From positions 1 through 32,064 of the forward strand of contig JANJTJ010000047.1 in NCBI GenBank assembly GCA_024711145.1: a stretch of DNA of 32,064 bases, read 5' to 3'. The notes below the pieces were generated by a model. That model made no database searches and was not told the origin of the DNA. It saw only the letters and a list, made by a program, of their open reading frames with translations. The translations under genes were made by a program, and so were the position numbers. This DNA is from Balneolales bacterium (GTDB lineage: Bacteria > Bacteroidota > Rhodothermia > Balneolales > HLUCCA01). Shown here in pieces: positions 25,992 through 32,064 of this stretch. Positions within the stretch are counted from its first letter, which is position 1, and each line of letters opens with the position of its first letter.

Positions 25992-26008
25992 TACTTTCCG
26001 GAAAGGTA
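25992..26008. promoter_or_regulatory. Shared divergent promoter element of ruvB and ppk
   Basis: CTTTCCGGAAAG (25994-26005) is a perfect 12-bp palindrome. It is flanked so that TACTTTCC reads toward ppk (25992-25999) and TACCTTTC reads toward ruvB (26008-26001). Each first T is 34 bases before its start codon. Both genes may use overlapping, mutually exclusive -10 boxes. Confidence 0.42.
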
Positions 26009-26025
26009 CGTCCACCAACCCCTTC

Positions 26026-28083
26026 ATGCGCGACCCCTCCCGATTCCGGAATTACGAACTGAGCTGGTTGTCTTTCAACTGGCGGGTGCTGCATCAGGCA
26101 CTGGACGAAGACACCCCCTTGTTGGAGCGGGTGAAATTCATCGGCATCACGGCATCGAACCTGGACGAATTCTTCCAGAAGCGGGTGGGTGGCCTCAAAC
26201 GGCAGCTCCAGGCCGGCGTGGTGCATCTGTCGGTGGATGGCAAGACCCCCGAAGAGCAATTGCGGGCGGTGCGCGCCGAGGTGAAACAGATGATCCGGTC
26301 GTTGAGGGGCACGTTCTTCGACCTGTTGGTACCGGCCATGGAACGCGAAGGCATCCGGTTCATGAAATACCGGGACCTGCCCGAACCGGCCAAATCCAAG
26401 CTCGACCGCTACTTCGACAAACAGCTGTATTCCATCCTCACGCCCCTGGTGGTGGACCAATCGCATCCGTTTCCTTTCATCTCCAACAAAAGCCGCAGCT
26501 TCGCGGTCGAACTGCGGGACCGCCGGACGGGGGAGAAAGTGTACGGGCGCATCAAGATCCCATCCAACCGGCCGCGGTGGATCAAAGCCATGGAAGAGGA
26601 GAACGGGCCGCTGGTACTGGTTCCCATAGAAGACCTCATCCGATCCAAGGTGGACCGCCTGTTCCCCGGCGCGGACCTGTTGTCGGCCAACGTGTTCCGG
26701 GTAACACGCAACGCCGACGTGGAGCGCAACGAGGAAGAGGCCGACGACCTCCTGGAGCTCATATCCGAAGAATTGCGGGAAAGGCGCTTTGCCGAGGTGG
26801 TGCGCCTGGAAGTGGACGCCGCCACACCGGCCCACGTGAAACAGTGGCTCATGGAACGCACGGGGGTGTCGCCCATCGACGTCTTCGACATCGAAGGCCC
26901 CATCGGCCTGGCCGATGCCGTCGAATTGTACGGGCTGAAAGGGTGGGACCACCTGCGGTACAAGCCCTACCAACCGGGGTTGCACCCGCGGTTGCGCCAT
27001 GCCGGCGACGAAGAGAAGCGGGATTTTTTCGACGTGATGCGGCAGGGCGATTTCCTGGTGCATCATCCGTACCAGAGTTTCGCCTCCAGCGTGCAACGGT
27101 TCGTGGAAGAGGCGGCCGCCGATCCCCAGGTGATGGCCATCAAGCAGACCCTGTACCGCACCAGCAAAGACTCGGCCCTGTTGCACGCCCTCATGCGGGC
27201 CGCCCAGGGGGGCAAACAGGTAGCGGTGCTGGTGGAGCTGAAAGCCCGTTTCGACGAGGAACGCAACATCGAGTGGGCCCAGAAGCTGGAAAAAGCCGGG
27301 GTACACGTGGCTTACGGCCTGGCCGGCCTAAAAATCCACAGCAAACTCACCCTGGTGGTCCGCGACGAGGACGACGGGTTGCGCACCTATTGCCACATCG
27401 GAACCGGCAACTACCATCCGGGTACGGCCCAGTTGTACGAGGATCTGGGTCTGTTCACCGCCGATGAGGACATCGGCGCCGACGTGACCGACCTCTTCAA
27501 TTTCCTCACCGGGTTCGCGCCCGACCAGGACTACCGGCGACTGTACGTGGCACCCAACCACCTGCGCGACAAAATCACCGCCCATATCCGGTTCGAGACC
27601 GAAGAGGCCCGTGCCGGCCGCCCGGCGCGCATCTTCATGAAAATGAACAACCTCGAAGATGCCGACATGATCGACCTGTTGTATGAGGCCAGCCAGGCCG
27701 GCGTACAGATCGATGTGATGGCACGCAGCGTGTGCCGGGCATTGCCCGGAGTGGCCGGGTACAGCGAGAACCTCCGGGTGCATTCCATGGTGGGGCGGTT
27801 CCTCGAGCACAGCCGCATCCATCATTACCATGCCGGTGGCAAGGACATCTGGCTGATCGGATCGGCCGACATGATGCATCGGAACCTGGACGCCCGGGTG
27901 GAAGCGTTGGTGCCCATCCGCGATGCCGGCCTCAAGCGCTACCTGCAGGAATTGGCCGATGGCTACCTGGCCGATACGCGCCTGCGATGGGAGATCACCC
28001 CGGATGGCGGCCACCGGAAAGTGGCGCCCCGGGAAGACGATCCCGGGCTGCACCAGCGCCTCATGGATCGGCACGGGCCCTGA
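26026..28083 (+). CDS. ppk1: Polyphosphate kinase 1
   Basis: The enzyme polymerises the ATP gamma-phosphate into inorganic polyphosphate, reversibly, and is usually membrane-associated. The 685-residue protein has the PPK N domain ([16 protein letters not shown]), middle domain ([18 protein letters not shown]) and two C-terminal phospholipase-D-like domains. Phospho-acceptor His438 is in [11 protein letters not shown], and the second catalytic His595 is in RFLEHSR. Both are offset by three from E. coli His435 and His592. [18 protein letters not shown] is also intact. The ATG at 26026 gives the family N-terminus. Its last 23 bases overlap the small gene on the other strand. No ppx or PPK2 gene is adjacent. 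Confidence 0.97.
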   Translation: MRDPSRFRNYELSWLSFNWRVLHQALDEDTPLLERVKFIGITASNLDEFFQKRVGGLKRQLQAGVVHLSVDGKTPEEQLRAVRAEVKQMIRSLRGTFFDLLVPAMEREGIRFMKYRDLPEPAKSKLDRYFDKQLYSILTPLVVDQSHPFPFISNKSRSFAVELRDRRTGEKVYGRIKIPSNRPRWIKAMEEENGPLVLVPIEDLIRSKVDRLFPGADLLSANVFRVTRNADVERNEEEADDLLELISEELRERRFAEVVRLEVDAATPAHVKQWLMERTGVSPIDVFDIEGPIGLADAVELYGLKGWDHLRYKPYQPGLHPRLRHAGDEEKRDFFDVMRQGDFLVHHPYQSFASSVQRFVEEAAADPQVMAIKQTLYRTSKDSALLHALMRAAQGGKQVAVLVELKARFDEERNIEWAQKLEKAGVHVAYGLAGLKIHSKLTLVVRDEDDGLRTYCHIGTGNYHPGTAQLYEDLGLFTADEDIGADVTDLFNFLTGFAPDQDYRRLYVAPNHLRDKITAHIRFETEEARAGRPARIFMKMNNLEDADMIDLLYEASQAGVQIDVMARSVCRALPGVAGYSENLRVHSMVGRFLEHSRIHHYHAGGKDIWLIGSADMMHRNLDARVEALVPIRDAGLKRYLQELADGYLADTRLRWEITPDGGHRKVAPREDDPGLHQRLMDRHGP

Positions 28084-28240
28084 ATTCGGCCTCCAGCACC
28101 CGCAGCACCATCCAGGTATCCACCTCGGCGGCGGCTATGGGATCTTCGAGCAGCTCATCCCACAGGGGGTCGTCCTCCAGGGGTCGGCCGGCATCCAAGC
28201 CGCGTTCCAGGCGGCACCAGGCCGGTTCGGGGCGGTTCAT
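28061..28240 (-). CDS. Small acidic protein coupled to the sigma factor gene
   Basis: This 59-residue protein starts at an ATG that overlaps the sigma factor stop as ATGA (28240-28237). The sequence is strongly acidic (about 16 Asp/Glu against 7 Arg and no Lys) and has no membrane segment or zinc motif. A DDPLWDELLEDP core and a helical tail ([19 protein letters not shown]) stand out. The tight overlap argues that it is a real, co-translated gene. By position it could be a small regulator or anti-sigma of the sigma factor, but nothing in the sequence proves this. It overlaps the ppk 3' end by 23 bases on the opposite strand. Confidence 0.6.
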   Translation of the reverse strand: MNRPEPAWCRLERGLDAGRPLEDDPLWDELLEDPIAAAEVDTWMVLRVLEAEFRARADP

Positions 28241-28782
28241 GCGTCCCCCTCGCCCACACAGGTGCGCAAGATCTTGATGATGCGGTGTTTCCGGGCGAAA
28301 CAGCGGTTGGCATCGCGGATTTCGGCCGCATCGGACGGAAACCGGCTGCGGTCGGGTTGCTCGAACCAGCGCAGGATGAACCGCCTTTGGTCGATGGGGA
28401 GGGCCGACAGGCACGATCGTACCCGGTTCAGGCGCTCTCGGTCCACCAAATCCTCCAGGCTGGAGCGGGTATCCACCGGCTCGTAGGCGGCAACCGGTTC
28501 GTTCACTCGGAACGTGCGCAAATGCAGCCGTTGGTATTCGCGTTTGCAGATGGTTCGGGCGTAGGCACCCAGGCGGTCCTCGTGGCGGACCAATCCTTTC
28601 CGGACGGCTTCGGTGAAAGCGATCAGCGTCTGTTGGACGGCATCATGCGCATCGTCCTCATCGGCATGGAACGTGAGTCGCAGATAAAGCAATAACGACG
28701 ACTGGACCAGCCGGAAAGGCGCTTCGACATGACGATCATCCCCAGACTCGATCGCCTCCTTCAATTCAACGATTCCTCTCAT
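28237..28782 (-). CDS. ECF-like sigma-70 family RNA polymerase sigma factor
   Basis: The 181-residue protein has a sigma region 2 (about 22-90: LVQSSLLLYLRLTFHADEDDAHDAVQQTLIAFTEA, then AYARTICKREYQ). Its region 4 (about 120-175: LSALPIDQRRFILRWFEQPD... RCFARKHRIIKILR) has a helix-turn-helix of divergent type. This two-region layout without region 3 is that of extracytoplasmic-function sigma factors, which redirect polymerase to a small regulon. No classic membrane anti-sigma gene follows; instead a 59-residue acidic gene overlaps the stop. A well-formed promoter lies upstream, with about 37 bases of leader. The assigned subfamily and signal are unknown. Confidence 0.85.
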   Translation of the reverse strand: MRGIVELKEAIESGDDRHVEAPFRLVQSSLLLYLRLTFHADEDDAHDAVQQTLIAFTEAVRKGLVRHEDRLGAYARTICKREYQRLHLRTFRVNEPVAAYEPVDTRSSLEDLVDRERLNRVRSCLSALPIDQRRFILRWFEQPDRSRFPSDAAEIRDANRCFARKHRIIKILRTCVGEGDA

Positions 28783-28825
28783 CGGTGAAGGGGGAAGGGG
28801 GTTGTCAGGGGTTTATTGTCCTATG

Positions 28826-28854
28826 AATCTAACAGGGGCGAACCGGCCTGTCAA
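28826..28854 (-). promoter_or_regulatory. Promoter TTGACA-N17-TAGATT of the sigma factor gene
   Basis: On the minus strand TTGACA (28854-28849), a 17-base spacer, then TAGATT (28831-28826) gives a perfect -35 and a four-of-six -10 with ideal spacing. A start near 28819 leaves about 37 bases before the ATG at 28782. It is the only such -35/-10 pair noticed in the window. Confidence 0.5.
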
Positions 28855-28890
28855 TGGGACGAACCGCACAATCGTTCCGGAATTTGGACA

Positions 28891-29832
28891 TCACATCCCG
28901 ATTCGGACCATGGGGCCCGGAGCGTAGGGATCGGGCAGCAACCGCACCTTGCGATACCCTTTGCGGGAAGGCCACCAAGCATCGATCAGATGCAGGGCAT
29001 ATGCGGCACCCAATGCATAGGTGGCGCTCCGTCGGCGGTCGTATGCCGTCACCAGGTTGGCGTGGGCCTGTTCCATGAGGATGGCGAAATCGTCCACAAC
29101 CACCTCCACGGCCAGGTTGTAATCGCGTACCGCTTCCTGATAGGAGGCATCCGCCCGGTTGTGAGCAATCCGGGTGTGGTTCCACCACAAAAGGAGCCCG
29201 ATGTTGAGTCCTATGAGAGCGGTCCCTTTCACCCGCTCCTGCTCATAAAGCTGGCTGATACCCGGTAACGGCGACCACAACAGGGAAATGGTGCGGTCCG
29301 GTCTGAAATAACGGACCACTCGGAAATTCCGATAGGTGTCGTAATTCAAGATCCACGTTCTTTCTCCCCCCATGGGATGCCGCATTTCCAGCCGATAAGG
29401 CCCTTTGTCCAGTGGAAGGTCATACCACGACGGACCCCTGATCAATTCCGCTCCGTTGAGGAAGATTCGGGTATCATCTTCGGTCTCCACATACAGATTG
29501 GCCTGGTTCCTGATTCCGAACCAACCGGATTTCTGAGGATCGAAGGGTTCGAATAGGCGGATGACGGGGTACCGCACTTCCGCCGTATCGCCCTGCTGGG
29601 CTTCAATGCCGAATACCATGTCGGCATACTCCGGATGCATGACCCGGACCATTGTGTAGCCAATAGCTACATCGATGGTTTCCCTGGCGCTGATGGATCG
29701 AAGGGTCGTCGGGTCCTCGTCGAGCATCATCAACAGCGGTTCGATCCCATCCACATGCACCAGGGTAATCCGGGCCCTGGTCATGTCGGGTGGTTGAATC
29801 AGCGCCAGAAAAAACAGCAATGCGGGAATCAT
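28891..29832 (-). CDS. PEGA-like envelope protein with DUF5683-like C-terminus
   Basis: The 313-residue protein begins with a short hydrophobic leader (MIPALLFFLALIQPPD) lacking a basic residue. A PEGA-like beta domain may cover 20-85 (VGYTMVRVMHPEY-type turn). A clearer one covers 111-178 (NLYVETEDDTRIFLNGAEL ... GPYRLEMRHP). From about 184 the sequence SPLPGISQLYEQERVKGTALIGLNIGLLLWW resembles the membrane-associated DUF5683 type, followed by a helical segment and a further hydrophobic stretch (ATYALGAAYALHLIDAWW). It is probably anchored in the envelope and binds surface polymers or proteins. The domain calls are by eye. TATAAT lies exactly at -12 before the ATG, so the message is probably leaderless. 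Confidence 0.78.
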   Translation of the reverse strand: MIPALLFFLALIQPPDMTRARITLVHVDGIEPLLMMLDEDPTTLRSISARETIDVAIGYTMVRVMHPEYADMVFGIEAQQGDTAEVRYPVIRLFEPFDPQKSGWFGIRNQANLYVETEDDTRIFLNGAELIRGPSWYDLPLDKGPYRLEMRHPMGGERTWILNYDTYRNFRVVRYFRPDRTISLLWSPLPGISQLYEQERVKGTALIGLNIGLLLWWNHTRIAHNRADASYQEAVRDYNLAVEVVVDDFAILMEQAHANLVTAYDRRRSATYALGAAYALHLIDAWWPSRKGYRKVRLLPDPYAPGPMVRIGM

Positions 29833-29836
29833 GGGT

Positions 29837-29844
29837 GGATTATA
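29837..29844 (-). promoter_or_regulatory. -10 box TATAAT for the PEGA-like gene
   Basis: A consensus TATAAT reads on the minus strand from 29844 to 29839, with its first T 12 bases before the ATG at 29832. The only room for a start site is at the start codon itself. Confidence 0.48.
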
Positions 29845-29868
29845 GGCTAAAAAAACCGGTCTACTGCA

Positions 29869-29876
29869 TACATTCC
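29869..29876 (+). promoter_or_regulatory. -10-like box TACATTCC for the lipoprotein gene
   Basis: TACATTCC starts 12 bases before the ATG at 29881. With the opposing TATAAT at 29844-29839 it makes a 48-base divergent region in which both genes would be leaderless. Confidence 0.45.
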
Positions 29877-29880
29877 TTTC

Positions 29881-31557
29881 ATGAGTCGGCTTTCACCCCT
29901 ATGGATCCTCTTGTTGTGTGCGGCCTGCGGATCTCCACCCACAGCGGTTGTCCGAGACAATCCGAACGACTTCGGAGGGAGTGCGCCGCGGGTTCCCACA
30001 CCTGAATTCCGCAGCATCAACTGCACCTACACCACGGTGGGTGTCGGTTGGAGTCTGGCGGCCAAGTTGCCAGCCGTCGTACTGGGCATCGTTGAGGAAG
30101 GAAGCGTGTTCGACTCCATTGCGGGTGGCGGCCAATCATTCCGATCGTACCACATACCCATCCCGGAAATCGGTCTGCGGACCTTCCGTTTCGCGGCCTA
30201 TGCGCATCGGGAGGGCCTGTATTCCGATACGGCCGTATACGATGTGGATGTCATCGGCCTGGTGGATTTCACCAAGGCGCCGACCTACCCGAACGGTCCG
30301 TCGTTGGAAATCCGGTCCACTCCCGGAAACAACCGCTTCATCTGTTATCCGGAAATGAGCCTCGGACGTATCCGAGTGGTGACTTTGGCCGACAGCATGC
30401 GCATTGCGCGCGACACCGGTACCGGCTTCGAATCCACCCCGATCCACTACGGTAGTGTGGGCACCTACCTGGACCAGACGTTTGCGGGAGACAGCGTCCG
30501 GTACATGACCCAACCCATCCGTTCGGGGAAAGCCGGGCCGGCTTACGAATCGCCTTGGTTCTACCGATCATATTGGGTCATGAATCCGACCGTATTGCTG
30601 CAGCCCCCGGCCAACCATGTACTGACCGTGCATGATACCGAACACGCGCAAACCACCGCAGCCGGTCCCGTTCGGATCCTGGTGCAGTATCAGGACGATT
30701 ACTCGAATACCAACCGGATCTACAGAGTCGGTGTGGATGGGCAGATCCTGGATCAGATGCCGATCCCACGGGGTTATGTGTTCATGCCCCATGTACAAGC
30801 CCGAAATATGCTGCCCAAGTATCATGAACAATCGGGCCGCTATTACATCAATTATGGTGGCTCATTCATCCGGGAGCTGAGCCCGACCGGTAACAGCTTC
30901 CGCATGGTGAGGTCCTCTGCTTCCGGTATCAGTTATCCCTATATGGATCTGGATGGCGATGCTTTGGTTTTCGGATATCAAAACACCGGAACCGGGCAGC
31001 GGCAGGTAGTCCGGCATGAATTGGTCGGGGGCACCGAGACCGTGATCACGACGTTTTCGGGAACGCTGGTATGGTTGGACCATGATTCGGAACGGGACCT
31101 GTTGATGTGGATCGAACAGGATTCCGAGGGATACCGGATCAAGGCGATTCGGTTGTCGGATGGGGCCACCCTGTACGGCGCATCCCTGCCACACCCGGTC
31201 AAAACCGTGCATCCCTCCGGCAACGACCTGATCCTGCTCGAACCGGGGCTCACCTCGGCACGGTATCTGGTTGTTCGAACCGAGTCCGGTACGGTAGAGG
31301 AGCGGGTGGTTCCGGGGGTCACCCGGTCCTTGGTACCCGACATCCGGGACGGGCACCTGGTCCAGGTTGCCACAGACCGAATCCGGCTCATCCATGCCGA
31401 TCATCCCGAAACACCGATCAACGAGTTCCGACACGTGAACTTTCCACATGGCAACCGACCCATCGGGTTCGGCTCGGGAGAGCTTCCCAACATCATCCAT
31501 GCCTCAACCACCCAGTTGCTCCGACATCAACTCGAATATGGTTATGCCATCCGTTGA
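29881..31557 (+). CDS. Putative surface lipoprotein with FN3-like and beta-propeller-like regions
   Basis: The 558-residue protein has a lipoprotein-type leader (MSRLSPLWILLLCAAC), with Cys16 the likely lipidated residue although the -3 position is Cys rather than Leu. Nine residues on is RDNPND (25-30), shared with the next gene. A fibronectin-III-like beta domain follows (about 38-125; VGVGWSLAAKLPAVVLG), then a second beta region. From about 240 to 550 there are short repeated beta blades (YRVGVDGQILDQ, VFGYQNTGTGQRQ, LMWIEQDSEGYRIKAIRLSDG) like a propeller. Probably it is exposed on the outer membrane and binds something; no enzyme motif was seen. Its end overlaps the next gene by 14 bases. 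Confidence 0.8.
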   Translation: MSRLSPLWILLLCAACGSPPTAVVRDNPNDFGGSAPRVPTPEFRSINCTYTTVGVGWSLAAKLPAVVLGIVEEGSVFDSIAGGGQSFRSYHIPIPEIGLRTFRFAAYAHREGLYSDTAVYDVDVIGLVDFTKAPTYPNGPSLEIRSTPGNNRFICYPEMSLGRIRVVTLADSMRIARDTGTGFESTPIHYGSVGTYLDQTFAGDSVRYMTQPIRSGKAGPAYESPWFYRSYWVMNPTVLLQPPANHVLTVHDTEHAQTTAAGPVRILVQYQDDYSNTNRIYRVGVDGQILDQMPIPRGYVFMPHVQARNMLPKYHEQSGRYYINYGGSFIRELSPTGNSFRMVRSSASGISYPYMDLDGDALVFGYQNTGTGQRQVVRHELVGGTETVITTFSGTLVWLDHDSERDLLMWIEQDSEGYRIKAIRLSDGATLYGASLPHPVKTVHPSGNDLILLEPGLTSARYLVVRTESGTVEERVVPGVTRSLVPDIRDGHLVQVATDRIRLIHADHPETPINEFRHVNFPHGNRPIGFGSGELPNIIHASTTQLLRHQLEYGYAIR

Positions 31558-32064
31558 CTCCCGAACGGCCCCCATCCTGTTTGGATTGGCCCTGATGGTG
31601 GCATGCACCGAGCCTACGGCCTTCGTGCGGGACAACCCGAACGACCCCGGATCGGAAGTCTACCAGGTGCCCTCACCCTCCCAATTGGTGACGATCGCCA
31701 CCCCCAACAACATGCGTGTGGCCTGGTCCCTGAATGCCACCGTACCCGAAGTGGCCCTGTTCCGACGCCAGGACGGGGGGGCTTGGGTAGAGGTCGGCCA
31801 GTTTCCAAGCACGACCACCCTGTTCTGGGATGGCAATATCTCCTACGGCCGACCCACCGACTACCAGTACCAAATTGTTGCGCGGCACAATGGCCGGGTA
31901 TCCAGTGCGCTCGTGGGGCCGACCATGCAGATCCGGCATGCCTGGGGTTGGAATCTCAACGTGCTGACCGGCGCCCAACTCCGGATGTATTTCAACTCCT
32001 TTTTGCCCGACATCAGCAACCACCCCGGCGGAGATGTGGTCCTGGTTCGCAGGCGGGTGGATTC
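31544..32064 (+). CDS. Second RDNPND lipoprotein with FN3-like domain (3' end cut by window edge)
   Basis: The frame is open from ATG 31544 to the window end (173 complete codons). The leader ILFGLALMVAC ends in Cys21, a better lipobox (VAC preceded by hydrophobic residues) than in the upstream gene. RDNPND at 29-34 comes eight residues after the Cys. The following region aligns with the upstream protein: VPSPSQLVTIATPNNMRVAWSLNATVPEVALF against VPTPEFRSINCTYTTVGVGWSLAAKLPAVVLG, which marks a tandem duplication. The fold looks like fibronectin type III. The 14-base overlap with the upstream gene suggests co-translation. The rest of the protein is unseen. Confidence 0.8.
   Translation, partial: MPSVDSRTAPILFGLALMVACTEPTAFVRDNPNDPGSEVYQVPSPSQLVTIATPNNMRVAWSLNATVPEVALFRRQDGGAWVEVGQFPSTTTLFWDGNISYGRPTDYQYQIVARHNGRVSSALVGPTMQIRHAWGWNLNVLTGAQLRMYFNSFLPDISNHPGGDVVLVRRRVD

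Overview
The window is a compact, GC-rich bacterial chromosome segment. It holds 29 protein-coding genes, two of them cut by the window edges, and no stretch over 300 bases without a gene. No tRNA, rRNA, CRISPR array, insertion sequence or phage gene was seen. Several features point to the Bacteroidota / Rhodothermota / Balneolota group: paired DUF3857-transglutaminase proteins, a Glu/Leu/Phe/Val dehydrogenase, HesB-type and LipA/LipB genes of the usual size, promoter boxes close to TAnnTTTG, and no convincing Shine-Dalgarno sequences. This placement is inferred from protein style, not from a search.

Layout. 1-2091 (minus): a truncated TPR protein behind argS. 2173-6041 (plus): two overlapping exported DUF3857/transglutaminase-fold proteins. 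6046-10421 (minus): exported M20 amidohydrolase, soluble histidine kinase, AMP nucleosidase, GNAT acetyltransferase and radC. 10584-16602 (plus): 2-oxoacid dehydrogenase E2, panC, panD, an rRNA methyltransferase, a leucine/valine-type dehydrogenase, a strong terminator and hslO. 16603-24639 (minus): M20 amidohydrolase, A-type Fe-S carrier, AlbA_2/winged-helix protein, gpsA, plsY, lipA, lipB, lpdA and metK. 24705-24965 (plus): a small membrane zinc-ribbon protein. 24940-25974 (minus): ruvB. 26026-28083 (plus): ppk1. 28061-28782 (minus): an ECF-like sigma factor with a tiny overlapping partner gene. 28891-29832 (minus): a PEGA-type envelope protein. 29881-32064 (plus): two tandem paralogous lipoproteins, the second cut by the window end.

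How the genes fit together. A lipoyl theme runs through the centre: E2 carries the lipoyl domain, LipB and LipA build the cofactor, Lpd re-oxidises it, MetK supplies the SAM that LipA consumes, and the A-type carrier could supply Fe-S clusters. The leucine/valine-type dehydrogenase near E2 would feed branched-chain 2-oxoacids to such a complex. GpsA and PlsY are consecutive steps in phospholipid synthesis. PanC and PanD make pantothenate for CoA.

Most striking signal. Eleven genes have a TAnnTT-like -10 box whose first T lies 11-15 bases before the start codon, six of them at exactly -12. This is where a -10 box would sit if transcription began on the first base of the start codon. It suggests that leaderless mRNAs are common in this organism. 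The sigma-factor gene instead has a TTGACA-N17-TAGATT promoter with a leader of about 37 bases. No clearly new multi-gene system was identified. The best candidates for new biology are the leaderless architecture, the sigma factor with its overlapping 59-residue partner, a perfect 20-bp palindrome between the M20 and E2 genes, and the RDNPND lipoprotein pair.
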